Origin: Bacteroidales bacterium
GTDB lineage: Bacteria > Bacteroidota > Bacteroidia > Bacteroidales > VadinHA17
DNA: 27,967 nucleotides
Reading direction: 5' to 3'
NCBI GenBank assembly: GCA_016936695.1
Contig: JAFGXK010000242.1
Span: 1-27,967, forward strand
This document shows, in pieces, positions 15,677 through 22,878 of this stretch. The first letter of the stretch is position 1. Each line of letters begins with the position of its first letter. The notes under the pieces are model-generated. The model saw only the letters and a program-made list of their open reading frames with translations. It had not been told where the DNA came from and did no database searches. A program made the translations under genes and the position numbers.

Positions 15677-17030
15677 AAAGTATTATTGCATTATCCCGGA
15701 AGATCCCTTCCACGATATCAAAGGCCGCCTCTTCGGTGAGGAGGCCTCTTTTTATTCTGCCGGCAAGCACTTCACATACAACATCCTTACCGAACTCGAG
15801 CGATCCGGCCGATTCTTCTATCAGTCCGCAGTCGCCGCCCCAGAGTATCTTGTTGTATGGAACACAGTCGAGCATGACATCCAGTGTGCTGACAGTTTTT
15901 TCACGCGATATCTGAGGTAACCATACAAGATTCAGGTAAACATTGGGGAACATCTTGCCAAGAGCGGTGAATTCATCAGTCCATGGAAAGGCGCCGTGAA
16001 AAATATCGAATTTTGCCCCGGGATATTTAAGGAAGAGATTGTTCAGCTTCAGGGGATCGCCGTTTTCAAGAACATTTCCGTTACCCGCGAGGTAGCCCGT
16101 GTGTATCTGCACCGGCAAATTGTATCCGGTCGCCTGCCTGATCATCCAGTGAAACGTGTAATCCTCCAGTTTCTTTATCTCCTGAGGCGTCAGCGACACC
16201 GATGGTCTGCTGTAAAGGGCCCGGGCCTCATCGAAGGGGACATCTTCATAGTAAAGGCTCCTTTCGTAAGCCTGGGCATTCTTTATGCATACCGCACCGC
16301 TTCTGATGTTTCGCCTGAACAGTGTGTCGCAGAAAGCCAGATAATCATCAAGGGTTGCAATTTCATGACCAGCTTCAGCTGCCAGCCTGTAAACCGATTT
16401 GAGATGATCTCCCTTTTCAGGCTTTCGTCCCGATTCGGTAATCAGGGGACCGACCTGGAACACCAGGGCAAAATACCTGTCGTCGAGTTCGGTATTAAAC
16501 GGCTTCCAGAACTGGTCAACAAACATGATCTCAAATCCGGACTCACGGAAAGCCTTGTCGAACCATGAACCATAATCCTTGTAATTCTCTTCTATCTCCT
16601 TTGAAAGACGGGAAATATTTTTCCTCGTGAAATAAAGGTCGTTGAAACCATAGAGTTTCCTGAATCCCCTTACAAAATGACTGTAATAACTTGTGCCTCG
16701 CGAATGGTTCAGCGCTTCCCCGTACACGTCCCAGAGCTGGTCGGTGCCGAGTGAATCAATAAGCTCCCAGTTGCCGGCATCAGCTCCGGCGGATGTTATA
16801 TCGGCAGAAAGATAACTAGCTGCCATAAGATGATAGAACCTGAAATGATAATCTCCATAAGCCTCCGGGAGGCGCTGATGCTCATGAGTGTTAATCACTC
16901 TTATTTCGTCGGCATGGTTTCTGATCCTGGTATAAACGGGGTAATTTTCGCTCTTGCATCCTGTAAGGGCAGAGATGCCACAGGCAGCAACCAGCAAAAT
17001 GACGAATGTTCTGATATTCATTTTCTTCAT
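15660..17030 (-). CDS. Amidohydrolase-family lipoprotein
   Basis: An in-frame GTG at 17033 lies just before an ATG at 17030; I choose the ATG because it opens a standard lipoprotein signal (MKKMNIRTFVILLVAACGI...LTGC, Cys25), giving 456 residues. The mature protein fits the amidohydrolase_2 TIM-barrel group: NTHEHQR near 48-53 supplies the HxH-like metal motif (H49, H51), QIHTGY near 307 a third His, FDIFHGAFPW near 345 a fourth, and LWGGDCG near 398 the barrel-end Asp. Such enzymes hydrolyse or decarboxylate small ring or carboxylate substrates; the substrate is unknown. An exported, probably membrane-anchored form is less usual. It starts 37 bases after nrfA and may be its operon partner. 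Its stop lies inside the convergent gene. Confidence 0.82.
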   Translation of the reverse strand: MKKMNIRTFVILLVAACGISALTGCKSENYPVYTRIRNHADEIRVINTHEHQRLPEAYGDYHFRFYHLMAASYLSADITSAGADAGNWELIDSLGTDQLWDVYGEALNHSRGTSYYSHFVRGFRKLYGFNDLYFTRKNISRLSKEIEENYKDYGSWFDKAFRESGFEIMFVDQFWKPFNTELDDRYFALVFQVGPLITESGRKPEKGDHLKSVYRLAAEAGHEIATLDDYLAFCDTLFRRNIRSGAVCIKNAQAYERSLYYEDVPFDEARALYSRPSVSLTPQEIKKLEDYTFHWMIRQATGYNLPVQIHTGYLAGNGNVLENGDPLKLNNLFLKYPGAKFDIFHGAFPWTDEFTALGKMFPNVYLNLVWLPQISREKTVSTLDVMLDCVPYNKILWGGDCGLIEESAGSLEFGKDVVCEVLAGRIKRGLLTEEAAFDIVEGIFRDNAIILFRLSI

Positions 17031-17067
17031 CACAGGATAATTAAATATGGAGCGTTGAGAAAAAACG

Positions 17068-18567
17068 CTAATTTTTCAGATCGTAGCCTTTTTCCCTTTC
17101 ATTAGCAGCCTCTATCCATCCGGGAAGCACTGTTTCAAGAAAGACCTTCTTTTCTTCATTGTGCTTCTCCATGTCAAGGCCAATGAACTCCTGGGCTTTT
17201 GCTTTGGTGCTTATGTCGGGATAGGGAATCTCCTGGTTGTATCCGAGAGATGCAAGCAGTCTGGCAAGCTTTACCCTTGCTTCCTGGGCTTCGGTTATTC
17301 CACCCGTTATTATCCTTCCCAGTTCCACCGGCGAATGGAAAGAATTTCCATGCCCTGCGGCGGAAAAATCCCATCTCCACTGAGCATGGCGTATGTCCTG
17401 AAGAATATCCTTCATCTGCTGTTCTGAAGCTCCCTTTTCCCAGGCTGTTTTGGCCTCTACATGACATCTGACCAGAAGAGTTTCAAGTACAGTCCTGTTT
17501 TCAATCAGTTTATCCTGACGGCTGTAAACATCATTTATCAGATCATCCGTCTCCTCCCGGTGACACACCTGGCATGAGCTCGAAACATTATTGAGAGGAC
17601 TCTGAAGATGGTGATTCGTGAATTTTATTCCTCCTTCGCTTATAAAAGGCATGTGGCAGTCGGCACAGGAGACACCCCTCGAGGCATGAACCCCTGTCAG
17701 ATAAACTTCATAATCCGGATGCTGGGCCTTCAGCATGGGAGCCCTGCTCAGGGCATGTGTCCAGTCGGAGAATTCAAGTTCATCATAATATCTCTCCATA
17801 TCCTCTATTGCAGTCCCGTTTTTCCATGGAAAAACCAGATAATCAACCCCCTCCACCATCTTCTTGTTAAAATAATATTCCACATGACATTGTGCGCATA
17901 CCAGACTTCTCATCTCCTGGTGCGACGCTTTTGAGATATCCATTCCCCTGGTCTCGAAAGCTTCGATAAGCGCAGGACGGGATATTCTAAGGTTCATGGT
18001 TTTGGAATCGTGACAATCGGCACAACCAATATGATTAACTATTTCCGGGCCTTTTGTGTCCCATGTACCCCTGTAGAATTCTGCTGGTCCGATCTGGCTC
18101 ATTAGTCGTGGAACATCAGGACTCTTGCAGGTCCAGCAGGTATTCGGCTGCGGGCTTGGTACGCCTCCGGTCCGGAGAGTCTTCTGAATATCTTCAATTG
18201 CGTAATAATGACCCCTGCCCTGGTTGTAATCCCTCGAAAAAAGGTAACCTGCCCACAGAACTGCCATTCTGGGCGATTCTTCCAGCATATCGACCATTTT
18301 ATTACCATTATACTTGCTCCTGCAGGTGGTATCGGCAGTCTTTAGATAAGTGTTGTATTCCCTTGGAAACAATTCTCCCCACTTGCTGTTCCTGGGTTCA
18401 TTTTCTGAAAAGGTCACTTCCGGGGTATAAGCAAAAACAGCCTCCGCCCTTCTCTGTATTATTGAAGATGCAAGCATCCCCAGCAGGAATACAACCACTA
18501 CGGTTGCCAGAAAGATAACCCAGCCCAGCCAGGGCTTTTTTTTCAGAGTCTCCTGTATTGATTTCAT
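17068..18567 (-). CDS. nrfA: NrfA, pentaheme cytochrome c nitrite reductase (ammonia-forming)
   Basis: The 499-residue protein carries five haem sites: the catalytic CWTCK at 144-148 with lysine as haem ligand, then CADCH 182-186, CAQCH 224-228, CADCH 301-305 and CQVCH 332-336. By alignment to known NrfA, Arg112 in FSRDYN, Tyr231 in HVEYYF and His283 in AQHPDYE are the catalytic residues, and Glu230 with Tyr231 would bind the calcium. It reduces nitrite to ammonium with six electrons in the periplasm, the last step of dissimilatory nitrate reduction to ammonium. A long hydrophobic segment at 16-36 acts as a signal peptide or anchor. It sits 10 bases after nrfH, its electron donor. No haem-lyase or ccm-type genes are nearby. 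Confidence 0.97.
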   Translation of the reverse strand: MKSIQETLKKKPWLGWVIFLATVVVVFLLGMLASSIIQRRAEAVFAYTPEVTFSENEPRNSKWGELFPREYNTYLKTADTTCRSKYNGNKMVDMLEESPRMAVLWAGYLFSRDYNQGRGHYYAIEDIQKTLRTGGVPSPQPNTCWTCKSPDVPRLMSQIGPAEFYRGTWDTKGPEIVNHIGCADCHDSKTMNLRISRPALIEAFETRGMDISKASHQEMRSLVCAQCHVEYYFNKKMVEGVDYLVFPWKNGTAIEDMERYYDELEFSDWTHALSRAPMLKAQHPDYEVYLTGVHASRGVSCADCHMPFISEGGIKFTNHHLQSPLNNVSSSCQVCHREETDDLINDVYSRQDKLIENRTVLETLLVRCHVEAKTAWEKGASEQQMKDILQDIRHAQWRWDFSAAGHGNSFHSPVELGRIITGGITEAQEARVKLARLLASLGYNQEIPYPDISTKAKAQEFIGLDMEKHNEEKKVFLETVLPGWIEAANEREKGYDLKN

Positions 18568-18577
18568 ATTGTCCGGA

Positions 18578-19171
18578 TTATTTGTTTTTCCTTTTTACAG
18601 CATCGTTCAGCCAGTCAGGCGCCACCGGACCCGGAAGGGGAACACGTGCGTTTGGTACGCTCGACAGGCTATTCTCACGTCCGTGTGGCGTAACACGATG
18701 ACACTCGATACAATCGCGATCTAACCTGAACTCATGGGTGTTCGTGTTGTAATTCATGAACCGGCTGTCGGTGAGAAGCTCCTTATGGCACCGGATGCAA
18801 TTCTGATGAACCACCTTCTTCCCTGCCTCCTTAATGTAAATTACCTGGGGCTCCAGCCTGAGAGTGAACATTGAAGCATGCCTGAGTCCGTCCTTTGCCT
18901 TGAAGTAATATTTGTTAATTATGTTGTTATGAGGGACATGACAATCGTTGCAGTTGGTCCACTCCCGGTGTGAACTGTGGTTCCACGTTGCATACTGGGG
19001 AGCCATTATATGGCAGTTGACACATGTCTCGGGCCTGTCGCCCAGGTATGATGATGCATTGGATATATGGAATGAAAAAACAGCCAGACCACTAAGCACA
19101 CCAAGAACAAGAATTACGGGAAGCTTCCAGTTGTCGGGAGGAATGAATTTTTTCAGAAACTGCTTGAGCAT
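18578..19171 (-). CDS. nrfH: NrfH, tetraheme quinol dehydrogenase for NrfA
   Basis: The 197-residue protein is a NapC/NirT-type cytochrome with one membrane helix at about 17-36 and four CxxCH sites at 50-54, 74-78, 125-129 and 154-158. These match NrfH in number and order. CVNCHIMAPQYATWNHSSH near 50 is the quinol-site region, in which the methionine near the first haem is its unusual ligand in known NrfH. It oxidises menaquinol in the inner membrane and passes electrons to NrfA. It is first in the nrfH-nrfA unit with a well-fitting promoter on the minus strand at 19189-19218. Confidence 0.96.
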   Translation of the reverse strand: MLKQFLKKFIPPDNWKLPVILVLGVLSGLAVFSFHISNASSYLGDRPETCVNCHIMAPQYATWNHSSHREWTNCNDCHVPHNNIINKYYFKAKDGLRHASMFTLRLEPQVIYIKEAGKKVVHQNCIRCHKELLTDSRFMNYNTNTHEFRLDRDCIECHRVTPHGRENSLSSVPNARVPLPGPVAPDWLNDAVKRKNK

Positions 19172-19188
19172 ATATGTAAATAAGTTCT

Positions 19189-19218
19189 GAAATATATATA
19201 AATTAATATCCAGGTCAA
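19189..19218 (-). promoter_or_regulatory. Promoter of the nrfHA unit
   Basis: On the minus strand TTG (19216-19218), a 19-base spacer and TATATTTC (19189-19196) fit the Bacteroidota promoter pattern with one mismatch at the last base. The predicted start site leaves only about ten leader bases before the nrfH ATG at 19171. Confidence 0.5.
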
Positions 19219-19252
19219 AGCACGGTTATCATAAAAATATCATAATTTGAAC

Positions 19253-19270
19253 TTTGATTTCGATATCAAA
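19253..19270. promoter_or_regulatory. Crp/Fnr-like palindrome between nrfH and the M55 peptidase gene
   Basis: TTTGAT at 19253-19258 and ATCAAA at 19265-19270 form an inverted repeat with a 6-base centre. It resembles a Crp/Fnr half-site pair (TTGAT...ATCAA), though the classic spacing is 4. It sits about 80 bases upstream of the predicted nrfH start site and 14 bases before the divergent ATG. Confidence 0.35.
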
Positions 19271-19284
19271 CAAATAATTCATGT

Positions 19285-20151
19285 ATGAAAAAGAATTCTG
19301 AAATATCCGGATACAGCTTCAGGAGACTCTTCCTGCTTTCAGTTTTAATACTCCTGATCGCGCAACTGGCATCTGCCCAGATAAAAATTTATGTGAACAC
19401 CGATCTTGAAGGCATCAGCGGCGTTTACAAGTTCGCCCAGACCAGGGAAAAAGATTCGCCGCTGAACATCCAGGCTTGCGAATATTTCATGGGCGATCTT
19501 GCCGCAGTGATCCGGGGCCTTAAAGACGGAGGAGCAGATGAAATTGTGGTACTTGACGGCCACGGCTCACAATGCATCATCCCCCACCTGATGGTACCGG
19601 GAGCAAGGTACATTACCGGCCTTCCCAGACCGGGTGCCGGAAACCTGTCAGAGCTCGACAGCACCTTCGCGGGAATGGTGATGCTGGGATTTCATGCAAT
19701 GATGGGAACACCCGACGGTGTTTTGAATCACACACAGAACTCGAGGGCAGAAAACAGATACTGGTACAATGGGGTTGAATCAGGCGAGCTGGTGCAAAAT
19801 GCAATTATAGCCGGTCACTTCAATGTTCCTTTTATTATGGTTACCGGAGATGATGCAACCTGCAGAGAGGCTCGCAGATTCTTCGGAAATGACCTGGTCA
19901 CGGTATCTACAAAGAAAGGGCTGTCGAGAGAGGCTGCCGTTCTTTATCCATTCGAAGAAACCAGAAAAGCACTGTATGAAGGCGCCAGAAGAGCAGTAAG
20001 CCTTATATCAGAATGCAAACCCTACCGGATCGATATGCCTATAAATGTGAAGTTGCAGCATCTGAAAACGGAACCGGGCAGGACCGAGGCTGAAATTGTT
20101 ACTGCTGAGTGGATTTCAGAGGATGCCCTCCACATACTCCGGGCGAGATAA
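19285..20151 (+). CDS. Exported M55-family D-aminopeptidase (DppA-like)
   Basis: The 288-residue protein has a signal peptide (hydrophobic 15-29, cleavage near ASAQ) and then the M55 peptidase core. The zinc ligands expected from Bacillus DppA are all present: Asp40 and Glu42 in NTDLEGISGV, His93 in DGHGS, His137 in GFHAMM and Glu165 in NGVESGE. His149 in LNHTQN is also conserved in the family. DppA cleaves D-Ala from D-Ala-D-Ala-type peptides, so a role in cell-wall peptide or D-peptide scavenging is likely. Bacillus DppA is cytoplasmic; here the signal peptide places it in the periplasm or outside. It is monocistronic, divergent from nrfH and followed by a plausible terminator. Its start codon choice skips an out-of-frame ATG 4 bases earlier. 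Confidence 0.9.
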   Translation: MKKNSEISGYSFRRLFLLSVLILLIAQLASAQIKIYVNTDLEGISGVYKFAQTREKDSPLNIQACEYFMGDLAAVIRGLKDGGADEIVVLDGHGSQCIIPHLMVPGARYITGLPRPGAGNLSELDSTFAGMVMLGFHAMMGTPDGVLNHTQNSRAENRYWYNGVESGELVQNAIIAGHFNVPFIMVTGDDATCREARRFFGNDLVTVSTKKGLSREAAVLYPFEETRKALYEGARRAVSLISECKPYRIDMPINVKLQHLKTEPGRTEAEIVTAEWISEDALHILRAR

Positions 20152-20169
20152 TTTCATTCAAAAACAGAC

Positions 20170-20214
20170 TCCCTGTCAGAAAAATTTCATAAATTTATGG
20201 GGCAGGGAATTTTT
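20170..20214 (+). terminator. Likely terminator after the M55 peptidase gene
   Basis: TCCCTG (20170-20175) pairs with CAGGGA (20203-20208). The 27-base loop contains a further AAATTT/AAATTT pairing, and TTTTT follows directly. Confidence 0.5.
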
Positions 20215-20300
20215 GGCAAATCATTAAGCGAAACCTAAGTAATCGGGGAATTTGCTTCTATTATATATCGCTTCTTAATATTTAACCAAAGCCTGTTCAA

Positions 20301-20738
20301 ATGAAAAGATTGATTCCTTTCAGCTTTATTATCCTGCTGCTGGTGATCTCCTGCAGCCGGAAGGACGGCCTGACCCCCCGGGGCACATGGCAAATGGTCC
20401 AGATGCAGATGGTAGATAATGGAAAAGTAACCAATTATTTTTCCGATCGTTATGTTGTAAACCAGACAAAAATCTGGGATGGAAATCATTTCATCTTCGT
20501 CGGAAAGTATCAGGTGGATACGACCACCACCTACCGCTACGGTGTCGGAACATGGACACTGGATGGTAATATCTATGTAGAAGATATAAAGTACCACTTT
20601 GACAAATCCTACGAGAAGACAAAAAACAAGATCTGGCTCGAGATCAAGAAGGATACCCTGCTCCATATATTTCCGGTCAACGATGCCGGGACCCCGAATC
20701 AAAAGCACTGGGTAGAGAGATATGTGAGGGTGAAGTAG
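20301..20738 (+). CDS. Small lipoprotein, lipocalin-like
   Basis: The 145-residue protein has a lipoprotein signal (MKRLIPFSFIILLLVISC, Cys18). The mature part reads as a small beta barrel: GTWQMVQMQMVDNG near 28, FIFVGKYQVDTTTTYRYGVGTWTLDGNIYVEDI near 64-96 and KDTLLHIFPVNDAG near 117-130. This order of strands, with a W in each GTW motif, resembles the lipocalin-like DUF families common in Bacteroidota. Function is unknown; ligand binding or envelope stress are guesses. It stands alone, with a gap of 149 bases upstream and a repeat-rich gap downstream. Confidence 0.75.
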   Translation: MKRLIPFSFIILLLVISCSRKDGLTPRGTWQMVQMQMVDNGKVTNYFSDRYVVNQTKIWDGNHFIFVGKYQVDTTTTYRYGVGTWTLDGNIYVEDIKYHFDKSYEKTKNKIWLEIKKDTLLHIFPVNDAGTPNQKHWVERYVRVK

Positions 20739-20853
20739 AGAAGGAAGACGAAGGGGAGAAGGGGAGAAGAAGGACGGAGACAAAGTGATTGCAAGACCCG
20801 ACCGGCAAACCGGCAGATCCTGTTATTCCTTGACTCACTTCATGTTCTAATTT

Positions 20854-20967
20854 GCAACTCTTATTGTTGCCGTCGGCTTTATGGCAGTCCGCACTACCGT
20901 AGCAACTCTTATTGTTGCAATCGTCTTTTATTGCAGTCCGCAGTATCGTTGAAACTCTTATTGTTGC
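20854..20967 (+). repeat. Degenerate tandem repeat, about 48 bases, 2.4 copies
   Basis: GCAACTCTTATTGTTGC occurs at 20854-20870 and 20902-20918, and with one change at 20951-20967. Between them runs a similar stretch around GGCAGTCCGCA / TGCAGTCCGCA. The 17-base core is itself an inverted repeat (GCAAC-N7-GTTGC). Confidence 0.85.
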
Positions 20968-20968
20968 T

Positions 20969-21092
20969 GTCGGCTTCAGCCGACGGTTGAGGACCCCCCT
21001 GACCGTGGGGCTTTAGCCCCCTTTTCCTCCCCGGGACTAAAGTCCCTCTGAATGGGGTTTTAGGGTTGCCTGCCGTCAGCTGAAGCTGACGG
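20969..21092. repeat. Cluster of four REP-like palindromes
   Basis: Four palindromes share the same plan, arm + CT-NN-AG + arm: GTCGGCT-TC-AGCCGAC (20969-20984), GGGGCT-TT-AGCCCC (21007-21020), GGGACT-AA-AGTCCC (21033-21046) and CCGTCAGCT-GA-AGCTGACGG (21073-21092). The layout is like REP/BIME elements moved by RAYT-type transposases. Confidence 0.75.
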
Positions 21093-21322
21093 TAACAGAA
21101 GAACGTATTCCACTGAACTTTCGGGATAATAGGCAATATATGCAAACATGTAACACTATTTGTGCTGCAACCGGCTTTAGTGACATTCCACGCTTCGTGG
21201 TTAAACTATCGGAATTCATCTCCCCTTATGCCCAGCCGCATTACAGAGTGAGATTCAAAGCGAGTGTAAGCATGCCAGGAAAACTCAACTATAAAAATAA
21301 ATGGAAATAATTAGACGAATAG

Positions 21323-21353
21323 TTGTTTAACTAATTTTTTCGTTGTACATTTG
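21323..21353 (+). promoter_or_regulatory. Promoter of the tonB gene
   Basis: TTG at 21323-21325, a 20-base spacer and a perfect TACATTTG at 21346-21353 match the Bacteroidota consensus. The ATG is 73 bases downstream of the -7 box. Confidence 0.65.
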
Positions 21354-21426
21354 TTATTGAATGGCCTTGAATTGATAACTCCCATTCACGGATATCAGTT
21401 ATGGTTGGTTCTTTAACACAAATGTC

Positions 21427-22206
21427 ATGGAAAATGAATTCAAAAATGTTCCCAGTTTCAATGATATAGTTTTTGAAACCAGGAACAAGGAATACGGAGC
21501 ATACGTTCTCCGTGCAAACTACAGCCGGAATGTCATCCTTGCACTTATGGCCGGAGTGATTATCATGGCCTCCGCCACGATAGTTCCCTATCTGAAGTTT
21601 AGGGCCGTGGACAGCCGGCTGACTCAGGAAGAAAGACTGGTTGAGATCAGGCTTGAAAATCTCGATCAGCCGGTGGAGCAGTTTACTCCGCCGCCTGAAC
21701 CTCCCGCAGCTCAGGAAATACTGCAGCAGGCAAAGTACATCCCTCCCCTTGTGGTTGATTCTGTCAGGCCTGAGGACGAGATTCAGCTTATGACTGCCGA
21801 TCAGGCCCAGATCGAGGTGCAGGATTCCGAAGTCATTGAGGAGATAGTCCAGTTGGCCGAAGAAATCGAGGAGGTGGAGGAAGAAGAGGCTGAGCCCTTT
21901 TATGTTGTTGAGGAGATGCCCATGTTCCCTGGCGGCGATGCAGCAATTCAGGCATACATCGGCGCAAATGTGGTTTATCCAGAGGTTGCCAAGGAAAACA
22001 ATATCCAGGGCAGGGTTATTGTTAAGTTCTGCGTGACTCCTACCGGGGTGGTTGATCAGGTCAGTATCCTTAAGGGTGTTGACCAGGAACTCGATGCTGA
22101 AGTCATCAGGGTGGTAAAAACACTTCCGAAATTCAAGCCTGGAAAACAGGGAGGAAAACCTGTTCCTGTCTGGCACACCATCCCGATCTTCTTCAAGCTT
22201 CAGTAA
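21427..22206 (+). CDS. tonB: Energy transducer TonB
   Basis: The 259-residue protein begins with the Bacteroidota TonB cytoplasmic motif FNDIVFETRNKEYGAYVLR (11-29), has one membrane helix at about 35-55, then a Pro-rich stretch (TPPPEPPAA near 87-95) and a very acidic segment (EEIEEVEEEEAEP near 145-157). The C-terminal TonB domain covers about 165-259: FPGGDAAIQAYIGANVVYPEVAKENNIQGRV, then VDQELDAEVIRVVKTLPKFKPGKQGGKPVPVWHTIPIFFKL. It spans the periplasm and passes proton-motive energy to TonB-dependent outer-membrane receptors. exbB and exbD are not adjacent, so this may be an extra, unlinked copy. It has its own strong promoter. Confidence 0.93.
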   Translation: MENEFKNVPSFNDIVFETRNKEYGAYVLRANYSRNVILALMAGVIIMASATIVPYLKFRAVDSRLTQEERLVEIRLENLDQPVEQFTPPPEPPAAQEILQQAKYIPPLVVDSVRPEDEIQLMTADQAQIEVQDSEVIEEIVQLAEEIEEVEEEEAEPFYVVEEMPMFPGGDAAIQAYIGANVVYPEVAKENNIQGRVIVKFCVTPTGVVDQVSILKGVDQELDAEVIRVVKTLPKFKPGKQGGKPVPVWHTIPIFFKLQ

Positions 22207-22250
22207 GGATAATGATGCCGCTATTTTTCAGGCTGTAACCAGAACTCGGG

Positions 22251-22266
22251 GAAAAACAGCTTTTTC
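22251..22266. terminator. Weak AT-rich hairpin between convergent genes
   Basis: GAAAAA-CAGC-TTTTTC is a 6-base inverted repeat lying 45 bases after tonB and before the convergent ferredoxin stop. The stem is weak; a bidirectional terminator is possible only. Confidence 0.3.
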
Positions 22267-22284
22267 ACAAGCTCTCATGTCTGC

Positions 22285-22548
22285 TCACTGATCCGGATCC
22301 CTGCTGCCAAGTATGCGCTTCTCCTTTTCAAGCAGCTGCTCCTGACTTTCTGCATAATCAGGATTTGGGATAATGACATCCAGCGGACAAACCATAACAC
22401 ATTGGGGTTCGTTAAACGAACCGACGCATTCAGTACACAGTTCAGGGTCAATAACATAGATCGGAATGCTTTCTAAAATTGCATCATTGGGGCACTCTTC
22501 TATACACAGGCCGCACGACATGCATTCGGGGCCAATCATTAAAGCCAT
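22285..22548 (-). CDS. Two-cluster 4Fe-4S ferredoxin (YfhL type)
   Basis: The 87-residue protein has two 4Fe-4S binding sets: Cys9, 12, 15 and 19 (CMSCGLCIEEC) and Cys38, 41, 50 and 54 (C-x2-C-x8-C-x3-C, with GSFNEPQ in the widened loop). The widened second motif and the C-terminal helix (EQLLEKEKRIL) are typical of Alvin/YfhL-type ferredoxins. It carries electrons in the cytoplasm; partners are not shown by context, since no oxidoreductase adjoins it. The start is fixed by AGGAGGTGA six bases upstream of the ATG, an unusually complete Shine-Dalgarno for this genome. Confidence 0.93.
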   Translation of the reverse strand: MALMIGPECMSCGLCIEECPNDAILESIPIYVIDPELCTECVGSFNEPQCVMVCPLDVIIPNPDYAESQEQLLEKEKRILGSRDPDQ

Positions 22549-22878
22549 TACTCACCTCCTTTTTATGATTACAATTACCACTAGTCCATTTGCGTACAAC
22601 TCCGCGAGCCTTAACTGACATAATCATTCTAAATATAAACAGATTTCCCCACATATCAAATTAATCTGCAATGATTTGATACCTTGCCCCGGATAACATG
22701 TGAAATTGTAAAGGGATAGGCGGGGGTTAAGCACCCTTAACCAGAGTAAAAACAATATGGAAACAGGTTTTATAAATCATATAAAGTGTCAAAAGATCTC
22801 TATTTCACTTCCCCAAAAGAGTATCTGCCATTTTTAACCTATCTTTATTTACAGTCGGAATAAAGATTTTCCCTTGCA
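22549..22878. other. Divergent intergenic region with one palindrome
   Basis: The gap of 330 bases holds the leader regions of two divergent genes. A palindrome GGTTAAG-CACC-CTTAACC lies at 22725-22742 without a following T-run, so it is more like an operator than a terminator. A poor promoter match for the ferredoxin gene (TTG-N19-TAATTGTA on the minus strand) lies near 22580-22610. No coding frame was seen. Confidence 0.4.

Larger units (their letters stand above)
20739..21322. other. Non-coding region rich in palindromes
   Basis: This gap starts with a purine-rich run (20737-20782) and then carries a degenerate 48-base tandem repeat, a series of palindromes sharing a CT-NN-AG core, and a CCACG-CTT-CGTGG hairpin at 21188-21200. 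The open frame on the minus strand (20909-21145) lies entirely in repeat sequence and shows no protein-like composition. I see no gene here. Confidence 0.7.

Noticed and set aside
15996..16568. 190-codon plus-strand frame opposite the amidohydrolase gene
   Set aside because: The minus strand encodes a complete amidohydrolase with signal peptide and metal motifs; the plus frame is a shadow.
17031..17033. GTG as the amidohydrolase start
   Set aside because: The next codon is ATG and gives a standard lipoprotein signal; GTG would add one residue only.
18054..18518. 154-codon plus-strand frame opposite nrfA
   Set aside because: It is the complement of the haem-binding and N-terminal part of nrfA; Cys-rich runs come from reversed Gly/Ala codons.
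20235..20783. 182-codon minus-strand frame opposite the lipocalin-like lipoprotein
   Set aside because: The plus-strand frame has a proper lipoprotein signal and beta-barrel pattern; the minus frame has none.
20854..20967. CRISPR-like repeat spacing (48-49 bases)
   Set aside because: There are only 2.4 units, the would-be spacers resemble each other, and the repeat core is a 17-base hairpin, so this is a degenerate tandem repeat.
21331..22176. 281-codon minus-strand frame opposite tonB
   Set aside because: It is a shadow of the acidic, Glu/Gln-rich tonB gene, which has all TonB motifs in the plus frame.
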